Below are positions 1-8,301 of a DNA stretch of 19,263 nt, in pieces. Each line of letters begins with the position of its first letter. The first letter of the stretch is position 1. A model generated the notes under the pieces. It did not search any database. It saw only the letters and a list, made by a program, of their open reading frames with translations, and was not told the origin of the DNA. A program made the translations under genes and the position numbers. This DNA is from Propionimicrobium sp963511305 (GTDB taxonomy: Bacteria; Actinomycetota; Actinomycetes; Propionibacteriales; Propionibacteriaceae), in assembly GCA_963511305.1 (NCBI GenBank), contig CAUPIJ010000030.1:1-19263 (forward strand), written 5' to 3'.

Positions 1-66
1 CGCGCTGACTAGGCAAAACACCGAATCAGAGCACCACATTTTGACCTATAACCCCCATTTACGGAG

Positions 67-1374
67 TTATTTGGCCAGCAGGTTCCAGAGAACTCGGGTG
101 CCGAAGTTCACTGCTTCGACGGGGACGCGTTCGTCTACTCCGTGGAACATGCGGGAGAATTCGTAGCCCTCGGGGAGCTTTAGCGGGACGAAGCCGTAGC
201 CGTTGATGCCTAGCCACGAGAAGGATTTGTTGTCGGTGCCTGCGGACATGCAATAGGGCACGAGGCGGGCGCCGGGATCTTCGGCGGATAAGGCGTCGGC
301 CATTTCTTGAACGAACGGGGTGTCGATTGGGGCCTCAACTGCCGCGCCGGTTTTGTTGACGATCAGCTCAGCTTCGTCGCCGAGGAGCTCACGGATTTTT
401 TCTAGAGAATCATCCTGGTGACCGGGCAGGAAGCGACAGTCGATCTGCGCTGTGGCTACGGATGGGATCACGTTGCCGAGGTTGCCGGCGGCCAGGCTGG
501 TCAGGTTTGTGGTGTTCGACAGCGTCGCCTCAACGAATGGCTTGGCTGCGCCGAGGAGTTCGAGGATCTGATTGGGGTCGCTGAGCCCAGAAATCTCTCC
601 GAGCCCCTCGAACATCGACTCGACGGTGGTGACGTATTCCTCCGGCCACTGGTACTCGACGATCCGGGTCAGGGCGCGGGACAGTTTGGCGATGGGGTTG
701 TCGTCGTTGCGAAGCGAGCCGTGTCCGGCGGTGCCGGAAGCCTGGATGGTGGCCCAGTGAAAGCCCTTCTCGGCGGTCTGTATAAGGTATGCACGGCTGT
801 TCTCGCCGGTGGCTGTGGGCAGCGAAACCGAATAGCCGCCGACCTCGCTGACGGCCTGGTTGCAGCCAGCGAAGAGCTCGGGATGGTTGCGCACGAGCCA
901 GCCGGCACCGTGCGTGCCGCCGGCCTCCTCGTCGGCCAGGAAAGCAAAGACCAAGTCGCGGCTAGGCACGATCTGGTCGCGGGCGATCTTGCGCACGATG
1001 GCCAGCATCATGCCGACCATCTGTTTCATGTCGACCGCTCCCCTGCCCCAGATGCAGCCGTCCTTGATCACTCCGCCGAACGGTTCAACGCTCCACTGCT
1101 CGGCGTTGACGGGCACGACGTCGAGGTGGCCATGCACCAGCAACCCGTCGCGCGACTTTCCAGCAATCTGCACGATGACGCTGTGGCGTTTGGGCGCGCT
1201 GACGAACAGCTGCCCGCTAAGCCCAACTTCTTCCAGGCGCTCGAGCACGTACTGCGCGGCCTCCTGCTCGCCGGGGCCGGTGCCGTCGCCGTAGTTGGAG
1301 GTGTCGATTCTGATTAATTCTTGGGTGAATTTAATTGCCTCGTCGCAAAGTTCAACCAGTTCTTGCGTGTCCAT
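67..1374 (-). CDS. M20 family zinc metallopeptidase (ArgE/DapE/CPG2-like)
   Basis: This is a cytoplasmic metallohydrolase of the M20 family, which removes acyl groups or amino acids from small peptides and N-acylated amino acids. The exact substrate cannot be told. Counting from the chosen start, the zinc and catalytic signature is clear: HGHLD at 81-85 (H83, D85), GRGAVDMK with bridging D115, and LADEEAGG with catalytic E149 and zinc E150. SEVGGY around 177 and FHGVDERVP with H411 near the end complete it. GTAGHGS (H218) marks the inserted dimerisation domain. There is no signal peptide, and 435 residues is normal for the family. The frame is open from an ATG at 1398, but GGGAGAAG lies 2-9 bases upstream of the ATG at 1374, so that start is preferred. 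It is transcribed divergently from the GH13 gene; I found no convincing promoter in the gap between them. Family assignment is secure, substrate is not. Confidence 0.9.
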   Translation of the reverse strand: MDTQELVELCDEAIKFTQELIRIDTSNYGDGTGPGEQEAAQYVLERLEEVGLSGQLFVSAPKRHSVIVQIAGKSRDGLLVHGHLDVVPVNAEQWSVEPFGGVIKDGCIWGRGAVDMKQMVGMMLAIVRKIARDQIVPSRDLVFAFLADEEAGGTHGAGWLVRNHPELFAGCNQAVSEVGGYSVSLPTATGENSRAYLIQTAEKGFHWATIQASGTAGHGSLRNDDNPIAKLSRALTRIVEYQWPEEYVTTVESMFEGLGEISGLSDPNQILELLGAAKPFVEATLSNTTNLTSLAAGNLGNVIPSVATAQIDCRFLPGHQDDSLEKIRELLGDEAELIVNKTGAAVEAPIDTPFVQEMADALSAEDPGARLVPYCMSAGTDNKSFSWLGINGYGFVPLKLPEGYEFSRMFHGVDERVPVEAVNFGTRVLWNLLAK

Positions 1375-1571
1375 CTCTTCTCCCATCGAATCCATCATCT
1401 TCGAAATCCGAGCTAGACGAAAATTAGTGGCGGAGCAAGAAACACGCTCGCCGGACGCCTAGACCAGCGAAACCGTCGCTGTTGAGCCCGGATCTAAGGC
1501 TTGCGACTAGGAATGTCTTATCTAATCGGTAGGATTCAAGCAGCAACTTAACTTTTTTGAAAGCGATCCCG

Positions 1572-3098
1572 ATGAGTTTCCTGAACTATTCCAATTCCAA
1601 TGACCTGTCTTATTGGAAGAAATTTGAGCGCCGCGAGGCTGACTGGCGCAACGGCGCTTGCGTCTACCAGATCATCGTCGACCGCTTCGCGCCCCCGGCC
1701 GATCTCGATGCCAAGCGCGAGCTCTACCCCGAGCCGAAGCGGCTGCGTGACTGGAGCGAGACCCCCGTAAAGGGGCACTACCTGCACAGGCACGGGGTTT
1801 GGAGCCACGAGCTGGACTTCTGGGGCGGTGACCTGAACAGCGCCAGAAGCCGCATTGACTACCTGAAATATCTTGACGTCGACGTGCTGTACATGACGCC
1901 GATCAACCCTGCCTGGACAAACCACGGTTACGACGGCATCAGCTATCGCGGGGTACGCGACGAGTATGGCACGATGGACGACTTCAAGGCCCTGGCCGAC
2001 GACATACATAGTAACGATCTGCGGCTCGTGCTGGACGGCGTCTTTAATCACCTTGGCCGGAACTCTCTGGCGTTCCAGGAGGTGCCGAACCCGGACAAAG
2101 CAAGCCGCAGCTGGTTCCACTTCGACCCGGAACTTCCCGACGGCGTTCGCAACTGGGCCAACGTGCGCAACCTGCCCGAGTTGATCCTCGAAAACGACGC
2201 GGTCGCAAACCACCTGTGGACCGGGCCGGATTCGGTGGTGCGTTCTTGGCTGCGCGCGGGCGCGGACGGCTGGCGCCTGGATGTCGCATACGAGCTAGGC
2301 ATGTTCTTCCTGAACAAGATCACTCAGTCGGCGCACCAAGAGAAGGCGGACTCGCTGGTTCTGGGCGAGCTGCCCAACTGGCCCGCCGAGTGGTTCCCGG
2401 AACTGGACGGCGCACTGAACTTCCCGCTGCGCGAGATCATCATTCGCATCGCGGACGGCCGTATCAGCCCTAGCCAGGGCCAGAAGATGCTGGAGCGCAT
2501 GTTCACCGACTGCGACTTCGAGCACATGCTGAAATCGTGGACCTATCTGGACAACCACGACACCGCCCGCATCACCGACGTGCTGCCGGACGCCAAATCC
2601 CGCAGGCTGGCGACGATTCTGCAGTTCACCCTGCCTGGCGCGGTCAACCTCTACTACGGAACCGAACTCGGCATGACCGGCGGCGAGGAGCCAGAGTCTC
2701 GGGCACCGATGCGCTGGGATCTGGTGAACGAACAAAACGAAACGTTGGCCTTCCACCGCAAGCTGATCAAGCTGCGCCGCGAGCACCGGGCGCTGCGCGT
2801 CGGCGATCTAAGTTGGCTAGTCACCGACCGGCTGATCGGCTTCGAGCGCCGCACCGACCGCATCAACGATTCGGTTTTCGTGCTCGCGAACCCCTCCGAT
2901 GTCGAGGTCACCGAAACCGTGCTGCTGGCCAACTCGAAACTGATGGATCACGCCTTGCTGGCCGACGATTTGAGCGGGCGGACGTTCGAGATCCTGCGCT
3001 CGATGATTGACGTCACGCTGGCACCCAAGGAGGTGCTGGTGCTGAAACCTCTGACCGCCCCGAGGGACGGCTACACGCCATATAAGAGAGTTCAGTAA
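1572..3098 (+). CDS. Cytoplasmic GH13 alpha-glucan hydrolase (cyclomaltodextrinase/neopullulanase-like)
   Basis: This is a glycoside hydrolase of the alpha-amylase clan, expected to cut alpha-1,4 (possibly alpha-1,6) bonds in maltodextrins inside the cell. All four GH13 motifs can be read: region I LVLDGVFNH (residues 152-160), region II DGWRLDVAY with nucleophile D237, region III VLGE with acid/base E266, and region IV YLDNHD with D330. LDFWGGDL before the barrel and an all-beta C-terminal domain after about residue 420 resemble maltodextrin-degrading cyclomaltodextrinase-type enzymes. There is no signal peptide. The frame extends to a TTG at 1557, but that codon has no ribosome binding site. 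The ATG at 1572 has a weak GAAAG upstream and is preferred, giving 508 residues. The gene stands alone and ends just before a strong hairpin. Trehalose- or sucrose-active GH13 enzymes are less likely alternatives. Confidence 0.88.
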   Translation: MSFLNYSNSNDLSYWKKFERREADWRNGACVYQIIVDRFAPPADLDAKRELYPEPKRLRDWSETPVKGHYLHRHGVWSHELDFWGGDLNSARSRIDYLKYLDVDVLYMTPINPAWTNHGYDGISYRGVRDEYGTMDDFKALADDIHSNDLRLVLDGVFNHLGRNSLAFQEVPNPDKASRSWFHFDPELPDGVRNWANVRNLPELILENDAVANHLWTGPDSVVRSWLRAGADGWRLDVAYELGMFFLNKITQSAHQEKADSLVLGELPNWPAEWFPELDGALNFPLREIIIRIADGRISPSQGQKMLERMFTDCDFEHMLKSWTYLDNHDTARITDVLPDAKSRRLATILQFTLPGAVNLYYGTELGMTGGEEPESRAPMRWDLVNEQNETLAFHRKLIKLRREHRALRVGDLSWLVTDRLIGFERRTDRINDSVFVLANPSDVEVTETVLLANSKLMDHALLADDLSGRTFEILRSMIDVTLAPKEVLVLKPLTAPRDGYTPYKRVQ

Positions 3099-3108
3099 CA
3101 ACCAAATA

Positions 3109-3142
3109 AAATAGGGCCTCGAATTAAATCGAGGCCCTATTT
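3109..3142. terminator. Bidirectional intrinsic terminator between convergent genes
   Basis: There is a perfect 14-bp inverted repeat (3109-3122 and 3129-3142) with a 6-base loop and a GC-rich core (GGGCCTCGA). T-rich bases follow on both strands (TATTTG on plus, TATTTTATTTGG on minus). It lies 11 bp after the GH13 stop, where the GH13 gene and the minus-strand TIGR03085 gene converge, so it can end both transcripts. Confidence 0.85.
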
Positions 3143-3216
3143 GTCCATCGAAGCTATGTGGCGATTCCGATAGACGAGCGAAGTGCCGATCCGCCACCTT
3201 ATCTAATGGCCTAACA

Positions 3217-3240
3217 CGCAGTTTCTTCCCCAAAACTGCG
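3217..3240. other. Short inverted repeat, possible secondary terminator
   Basis: CGCAGTTT and AAACTGCG form a perfect 8-bp stem around an 8-base loop. It lies between the 3' end of the minus-strand TIGR03085 gene and the main convergent terminator. There is no clear U tract, so terminator function is only a possibility. Confidence 0.35.
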
Positions 3241-3315
3241 CCATCGCGTCTTTAATTGTGGCCCCCTATCCTGCGACACGCAAGGCGATCCAGGCAATCA
3301 ACAGAAAATAGGCAG

Positions 3316-3367
3316 CAGTCCACAACTATCCACAATGCGCGCTGTTTTATCCCCAGCGTTGTGCACA
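3316..3367 (+). promoter_or_regulatory. Cluster of DnaA-box-like 9-mers
   Basis: Four 9-mers in the same orientation lie within 52 bases: CAGTCCACA (3316), CTATCCACA (3326), TTATCCCCA (3347) and TTGTGCACA (3359). Compared with the bacterial DnaA box TTATCCACA/TTGTCCACA, three match at 8 of 9 positions and one at 7 of 9. The cluster lies in the intergenic gap just beyond the 3' end of the TIGR03085 gene. No dnaA or dnaN is nearby, so this is unlikely to be oriC. A DnaA-titrating or regulatory site is possible, and chance is not excluded. Confidence 0.35.
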
Positions 3368-3371
3368 GTTT

Positions 3372-4004
3372 TTAGACATCAAGCTTCAACTTTGCCAGCG
3401 CCTTCTCGGCATCTTTCCCTGAACATTCGTAACTCGCTGAGCGGCCGCGACCGAATAACAGCAGAACCAGCTCGCCCGGTTCACCGCTGATCGTGATCGG
3501 CTCGGAACCCAGCGAGACGGATTCGGTTTCGCCGCCCCACTGGCCGCCGCGCTCCAGGATGACGCCCCGCTTGAAGCGACGTAGCCTGGCCTTCGCGAGT
3601 TTCTTGGCCACTTTCCAGAGCACGTCCTCGTGGTTCTTAGGCAACAAGCGGGGTGTCTTGTCGCCGTCGCCGCGGAGCAGATCCTCGTGGTGGACGAAAC
3701 ATTCCAGCGTGTTGCCGAGCTCATCCAATTTGCTGAATCGGAAAACCCCGTGCGGGCCAGCGGCGTACTTGTCCACCAGCTCATCAAATTCGTATTCGCC
3801 TTTTACCTCGTCCATGCGTCTGATGGTTCGCTTGGCGAGCGGCGGAAAGAACATTCCGAGGGCCGCCAACGGGTCGGTTTCACGAAGCCAGAGATGAGCC
3901 AGCAGATCGTGGGCCGACCAGCCGTCGCAGAGCGTCACCGCGTCCGGCCCCACAGAATGCAGGGTTTCGGCCAGTTTCTTCCGTTCAGATTTCGCAAAGC
4001 TCAT
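3372..4004 (-). CDS. TIGR03085 family metal-binding protein (mycothiol-dependent maleylpyruvate isomerase superfamily)
   Basis: This 210-residue protein belongs to the DinB/MDMPI four-helix-bundle superfamily, common in mycothiol-using actinobacteria. Members bind a metal, and some use mycothiol as cofactor; this subgroup has no established reaction. The N-terminal helix carries the hallmark CDGWSAHDLLAHL (residues 26-38, H37 a likely metal ligand). ECFVHHEDLLRG (E101, H105) fits the second, E-x3-H part of the metal site. The C-terminal part ends in a sterol-carrier-like GEPGELVLLLFGR segment typical of the family. The ATG at 4004 has GAGG almost touching it, too close for a normal ribosome binding site. 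TAGCTT ends 7 bases before the ATG, so a leaderless transcript is plausible. It is a single-gene unit that converges on the GH13 gene. Confidence 0.85.
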   Translation of the reverse strand: MSFAKSERKKLAETLHSVGPDAVTLCDGWSAHDLLAHLWLRETDPLAALGMFFPPLAKRTIRRMDEVKGEYEFDELVDKYAAGPHGVFRFSKLDELGNTLECFVHHEDLLRGDGDKTPRLLPKNHEDVLWKVAKKLAKARLRRFKRGVILERGGQWGGETESVSLGSEPITISGEPGELVLLLFGRGRSASYECSGKDAEKALAKLKLDV

Positions 4005-4075
4005 ACCTCAAAGCTAACCGTCCCCGGCAACAAAGACCGTTTTGGGCACAAATTGGCCCTATTGTTCGTCAAAAA

Positions 4076-4104
4076 TTGTCAGAGGGCTAGATTATGTTTA
4101 ATAA
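4076..4104 (+). promoter_or_regulatory. Candidate promoter for the DUF6394/K+ channel pair
   Basis: TTGTCA (4076-4081) is followed after 17 bases by TAATAA (4099-4104). It lies about 90 bases before the first gene of the plus-strand run. The -35 match is good and the -10 match is poor, so this is a weak call. Confidence 0.3.
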
Positions 4105-4191
4105 CCACAGCGCAGACACCGGGTCTGGGCAATTAGAACCGGCTGGGTAGGGCCAGCGGCAGGAGTAGTTCTACTAGCAAGGATGGTCTGA

Positions 4192-4575
4192 ATGAACCTC
4201 GAAAAAGTGGTGTTTGGCTTCTTCATCACTCTCGCTGCGGCATTGAATTTCGGTTTCTGGTACGGCCCGATTTCCGAGCCCGCGATGCACAACGGTGCGG
4301 AGTTGATGGCCGCGATGGTGGCCAGCCTGATCGCCACCGTGTTGAAGTTCGGCGATAGGACGCAGCTGGGTGCGGTACACCTGGCGACGAGCCTGGTGGC
4401 CGACCTGCAGCTAATCGTCGGCGCCGTCGTCTGGGTGATCTGCTCTGAGATGACCACCACCGGTCTGACGTCAACGCACATCTCCGTCGTAGTTTCGCTG
4501 TCTGCAGGCGCGATGCTGGCCAACGCGGTCTCAGTAGTTTTGATGGTCGGCGAATTGTTGCAAGCACGCAGGTAG
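4192..4575 (+). CDS. DUF6394-like small membrane protein, partner of the K+ channel
   Basis: This 127-residue integral membrane protein has about four hydrophobic segments (roughly 5-25, 36-53, 58-83 and 96-122). It matches my recollection of the DUF6394 family in its start (MNLEKVVFGFFITLA) and in the core ATVLKFGDRTQLGA and LATSLVADLQLI. No reaction or transport role is established for the family. AAGGA lies 8 bases before the ATG. Its stop codon is 2 bases before the start of the RCK channel gene, so translation of the two is probably coupled. I recall the same pairing in other bacteria, which suggests an accessory subunit or regulator of the channel; that role is inferred. Confidence 0.75.
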   Translation: MNLEKVVFGFFITLAAALNFGFWYGPISEPAMHNGAELMAAMVASLIATVLKFGDRTQLGAVHLATSLVADLQLIVGAVVWVICSEMTTTGLTSTHISVVVSLSAGAMLANAVSVVLMVGELLQARR

Positions 4576-4577
4576 TA

Positions 4578-6404
4578 ATGCACGCCAATAACCAAGACAC
4601 GAGAAGGCAAGGGGTCATTTCTGACGTCTTCTATCTCGTCATGCGGCGGATGCGGTTCCCGATCCTGCTCATCATCGCAGCCTTTGCGGTAACCACAGCT
4701 GGCTACACAGTGATTCCGGGCACCGACGAGCTCGGCAACCTGATCGCGCCGCTCAACCCGTTCGAGGCGTTCTACGTGGTGGTCTACACCGCAACCACGA
4801 TCGGATTCGGCGAGATTCCGATTCCGTTCAACGCGGCACAGCGCATGTGGACGATCTTCACGGTCTTAGTGACGGTCAGCACTTGGACGTATTCGCTGTT
4901 CGGGATCATCGGGCTGCTGCAGGATAAGGCATTCAGCGAGACGCTGCGCGCGGCCCGCTTCACCCGCAGGGTTAAGACAATTCGCGAGCCGTTCTACATA
5001 GTTTGCGGGGTTGGCGAGACGGGCGTCATCGTCATGCACGGCCTCGACCACCTGAACCTGCGGTTCGTCGTCATCGACAAGCAGGAGGAGAAGATCAGCA
5101 GGCTCCGACTGGAGGATTTCTCTGTCGACCTCCCCGCCCTGACCGGTGACGCCTCCAAGCCGGAAGTGCTGGTTTCGGCTGGGCTGATGAGCAGTTACTG
5201 CCGGGGGGTCGTCGCCCTTGCTGACGACGACACCGTCAATCAGGCGATTGCCGTCACCGTGCGGCTGCTGGCTCCGAAGGTTCCCGTCTTAGCCCGGATC
5301 CGCAACGCCGAGGCCGAGACTCACCTGGGCGTTTTCGGCGGCGACCTGGTGATCAACCCGTTCGAACGCTTCAGCGACAGCCTGGCCTCGGCCATCTCCA
5401 CCCCGGAACGCTATCGGCTACGTTCCATCATGACCGGCCTCACCGGCGACCCGATCAGTCAGATTCACTATCCGCCTGCCGGCCACTGGATCGTTTGCAG
5501 TTACGGCCGCTTCGGCCGCGAGATGACGGAAAGCCTGCGCAAGGTCGGCGTCACCGTGACTGTGGTCGACAAGCAGTACTTCGAGGAGGGCGGCGTCGAC
5601 GTTAACGGCACCGGCACCAAGAGCGACGACCTGAAGAAAGCCGGCATCGAACACGCAAACGGGATTGTCGCGGGCAGCGATTCGGACACCCGCAATCTGA
5701 CCATCGGTGTGACGGCACGCGCGCTCCGCCACGATCTGTTCATCGTCACCAGGCAGAATCTTCGGGCGAACAAGCCACTTTTCGACGCTTTCGCCACGAA
5801 CGTCGTGATGGAACCGAGCCGGATCGTTGCGCAGGAATTTCTGGCGCGCATCACGACGCCGCTGCTCAGCCGCTTTCTGAGGTTCTTCCCGCAGATCTCC
5901 GAGGCAGAGTGTCACAAGCTGTCCGAGCGGCTGCTGCAGCTAGATCAGGGCAGGATCCCCGAGATCTGGGATCTGGTCATCTCCAACCGCCGCACCCCTG
6001 CGGTCTTCGAGTCGATGCAGAAGGATCGCGTCTTCACGGTTCGCCATCTGCTGACCAATCCGCACGACCGCGATGAGCTGCTGGACGCTATGGTGCTTTT
6101 CGTTCGCCGCGGTGTCCAGAACATCGTGCTGCCCGACTACGAGTACGAGTTGCAGCCGGGAGACCGCGTCTTGCTGGCCGGTTCGTACACCGCGATGCGC
6201 GAAAGCGAAGTCGCCCTGGCCAACACGAACGAGCTGGCCTACATCCAAACCGGAGTCGACCACTCCGGCGGCTGGATCTGGGAGAAGCTCAAGGGTTTGC
6301 GCTCCAAATCAGACTCCACGCTAGACACGGACTCCGACGACGAGATCGACGTGGCCGAAGATCTGGCCACCGAAGAACTCGGCGTGATCAGGGACGACGA
6401 GTAA
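4578..6404 (+). CDS. Two-TM potassium channel with tandem RCK (TrkA-N) domains
   Basis: This 608-residue channel subunit is expected to form a ligand-gated K+ pore in the inner membrane. TM1 is at about 26-46, the pore loop with selectivity filter TATTIGFGE at 71-79, and TM2 at about 87-114. The first RCK/Rossmann domain begins at FYIVCGVGETG (139-149) with acidic D167 closing the second strand. The second begins at HWIVCSYGRFG (303-313). A TrkA-C-like end carries LQPGDRVLLAG (525-535). The tail (about 578-608) is strongly acidic (TDSDDEIDVAEDLATEE). The filter reads TIGFG instead of TVGYG, a variation tolerated in prokaryotic channels. The gene starts 2 bp after the small membrane protein, with only a weak ribosome binding site of its own. 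The likely ligand is a nucleotide (NAD(H), ATP/ADP or c-di-AMP), which the sequence does not decide. Confidence 0.9.
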   Translation: MHANNQDTRRQGVISDVFYLVMRRMRFPILLIIAAFAVTTAGYTVIPGTDELGNLIAPLNPFEAFYVVVYTATTIGFGEIPIPFNAAQRMWTIFTVLVTVSTWTYSLFGIIGLLQDKAFSETLRAARFTRRVKTIREPFYIVCGVGETGVIVMHGLDHLNLRFVVIDKQEEKISRLRLEDFSVDLPALTGDASKPEVLVSAGLMSSYCRGVVALADDDTVNQAIAVTVRLLAPKVPVLARIRNAEAETHLGVFGGDLVINPFERFSDSLASAISTPERYRLRSIMTGLTGDPISQIHYPPAGHWIVCSYGRFGREMTESLRKVGVTVTVVDKQYFEEGGVDVNGTGTKSDDLKKAGIEHANGIVAGSDSDTRNLTIGVTARALRHDLFIVTRQNLRANKPLFDAFATNVVMEPSRIVAQEFLARITTPLLSRFLRFFPQISEAECHKLSERLLQLDQGRIPEIWDLVISNRRTPAVFESMQKDRVFTVRHLLTNPHDRDELLDAMVLFVRRGVQNIVLPDYEYELQPGDRVLLAGSYTAMRESEVALANTNELAYIQTGVDHSGGWIWEKLKGLRSKSDSTLDTDSDDEIDVAEDLATEELGVIRDDE

Positions 6405-6447
6405 ATTCTCGACATATGCTTGGCTCCAAGACCCCCAGGAGTAAGTA

Positions 6448-8301
6448 GTGACCGAGAAGTTTGCGCGGCCCGCAAAAAAGCTTGAGAGAGTAGTTATCAG
6501 ATTCTCCGGCGATTCCGGCGACGGCATGCAGCTAACCGGAAATCGTTTCGGAGCTGATGCTGCCAGAATGGGCAACGACATCGTCACGCTCCCCGACTAT
6601 CCGGCCGAAATCAGGGCTCCGCGTGGCACCATCGGTGGCGTCTCTAGCTTCCAGCTGCAATTCGCCAGCACCGAGATCGAGACCCCGGGCGAGACCGCTG
6701 ATGCGCTGGTCGCGATGAATCCAGCTGCCCTGAAGAAGAGTTTCGGCTTGGTTAAACGCGGCGGGCTGATCATCGTCGACAGCATTGAATTCACCGCCAG
6801 GAACCTGAAGAACGCGGGCTACGAGACCGACCCGCGCGAGGACGGCACCCTTGCCAACTACCAGCTCGTGCAGGTGGACATCACCTCTCTGACTAGGGGC
6901 GCCGTCGAGGATTTCGGGCTAAACCGCAAGGATTCCGATCGCTGCCGTAACATGTTCGCGCTGGGGCTAGTCAGCTGGCTCTACAGCCGCCCGAGTGAGC
7001 CGACGGAAGACTGGCTGGCCGCCAAATTCAAGAATCCGCAGGTGCGCGACGCCAACATCGCAGCGCTGCGCGCGGGCCATGCCTACGGGGAGACCGTCGA
7101 GGCGTTCGCGGTTCGCTACGAGGTCGCCCAGGCCGACCTGCCAAGCGGGCGATACCGTCAGGTCAGCGGCACCCAGGCGCTGGGCCTCGGCCTGCTGGCC
7201 GCGGCGAACAAGTCCGGGCGACAGCTGTTTTTCAGCGCCTACCCGATCACTCCCGCCACCGATCTGCTGGCCGACATGGCCAAGCGCAAGCACCAAGGCG
7301 TGATGACTTTCCAGGCCGAGGACGAGATTGCCGCTGCCGGAGCAGCCCTGGGCGCGAGCTTCGGTGGCGCGCTGGGCGTCACCTCAACCTCCGGGCCGGG
7401 TCTGGTGCTCAAGCAGGAGGTAATCAACCTGGCTGTGATGACCGAGCTGCCGCTGGTGATCGTCGACGTGATGCGTGCCGGGCCGTCGACGGGGATGCCC
7501 ACCAAGACAGAGCAATCCGACCTGTTCGATGCCCTCTGGGGACGCTCGGGCGAGTCGCCGCTGCCAGTCTTCGCGGCGCGCTGCCCGTCCGACTGCTTCC
7601 GGGCCGCGTTCCAGGCCTGCAAGGTGGCCATCGAGCACCGCACCCCGGTGGTGCTGCTGGTGGACGCCTACCTGGCCAATGGCACCCAGCCGTGGCGCTA
7701 CCCGTCTCCGGAGGATTTAACCGAGATTAACCCGAATTTCGCCACGGAAAACAACAACCCCAGCGGCAAGTTCCTGCCCTATGCCAGGGACGAAAAGCTG
7801 GCTAGAGCCTGGGCTGTTCCTGGCGTGGCCGGCACCCAACACCGCATTGGCGGCATCGAGAAGGATTCCCTGACCGGCGATATTTCTTACGCCCCGGACA
7901 ACCACGACCGAATGGTACGCACGCGGGATGAGAAGATCGCTCGCATCGAGGTGCCAGACGCCTGGGTTGATGCCCCTACCGGAGCCGAGATCGCCGTCGT
8001 CGGTTGGGGCTCGACGTGGGGTGCGATCACCACGGCGGTCGAGATAGCCAGGGCTAAGGGCATCAACGTCGCGCAAATTCACGTCGACTCGCTGAACCCG
8101 CTGCCCGCAAACCTGGGCGAGCTGCTCGCCAGGTATCGCAAGGTGGCGGTTGCGGAGGTCAACCTGGGTCAACTTTGCACTGTCTTGCGCGCCAGGTATC
8201 TGGTGGACGCGCAGAACTACAACCGGGTGCGCGGTCTGCCGCTGGCCGCCAGCGAACTTTCTGATTTCATCGTCGAGCTTGACCAGGAGAATCATGAGTG
8301 A
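6448..8301 (+). CDS. korA: 2-oxoacid:ferredoxin oxidoreductase, fused gamma-alpha subunit
   Basis: With KorB this subunit oxidatively decarboxylates a 2-oxoacid, probably 2-oxoglutarate, to the acyl-CoA and passes electrons to ferredoxin. The N-terminal gamma domain (about 1-190) shows FSGDSGDGMQLTG at 19-31 and an RAPRGTIGGVSSFQ segment. The alpha (pyrimidine-binding) domain begins around 240 with the diagnostic YPITP at 265-269 and continues through the TSTSGPGLVL stretch. A C-terminal transketolase-like domain follows after about 510. The 617-residue length fits actinobacterial KorA. The GTG start at 6448 has AGGAG six bases upstream. It lies 43 bp after the channel gene, and its last 8 bp overlap korB, so the two are translationally coupled. 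Substrate choice (2-oxoglutarate versus pyruvate or other 2-oxoacids) is inferred from the two-gene architecture. Confidence 0.92.
   Translation: MTEKFARPAKKLERVVIRFSGDSGDGMQLTGNRFGADAARMGNDIVTLPDYPAEIRAPRGTIGGVSSFQLQFASTEIETPGETADALVAMNPAALKKSFGLVKRGGLIIVDSIEFTARNLKNAGYETDPREDGTLANYQLVQVDITSLTRGAVEDFGLNRKDSDRCRNMFALGLVSWLYSRPSEPTEDWLAAKFKNPQVRDANIAALRAGHAYGETVEAFAVRYEVAQADLPSGRYRQVSGTQALGLGLLAAANKSGRQLFFSAYPITPATDLLADMAKRKHQGVMTFQAEDEIAAAGAALGASFGGALGVTSTSGPGLVLKQEVINLAVMTELPLVIVDVMRAGPSTGMPTKTEQSDLFDALWGRSGESPLPVFAARCPSDCFRAAFQACKVAIEHRTPVVLLVDAYLANGTQPWRYPSPEDLTEINPNFATENNNPSGKFLPYARDEKLARAWAVPGVAGTQHRIGGIEKDSLTGDISYAPDNHDRMVRTRDEKIARIEVPDAWVDAPTGAEIAVVGWGSTWGAITTAVEIARAKGINVAQIHVDSLNPLPANLGELLARYRKVAVAEVNLGQLCTVLRARYLVDAQNYNRVRGLPLAASELSDFIVELDQENHE

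Noticed and set aside
418..1317. Long open frame opposite the M20 peptidase (299 codons)
   Set aside because: It is antisense to a gene with complete M20 motifs and its translation has no recognisable domain; high-GC codon bias creates such shadows.
1399..1571. Promoters or a riboswitch in the divergent gap between M20 and GH13
   Set aside because: Fragments such as TTGCGA and TCTAAT occur but not with acceptable spacing, and no conserved RNA structure could be recognised.
3316..3367. Chromosomal replication origin
   Set aside because: Only four imperfect boxes occur, no AT-rich unwinding region is present, and no dnaA, dnaN, rpmH or parAB genes are nearby.
4164..4175. 12-mer GGAGTAGTTCTA shared with the right end of the window
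   Set aside because: Chance 12-base matches are expected several times in a window of this size, and no longer flanking similarity is visible.
8150..8293. Extended N-terminus of korB
   Set aside because: These 48 codons overlap korA out of frame and lie before a good AGGAG-ATG start at 8294 where the conserved protein begins.
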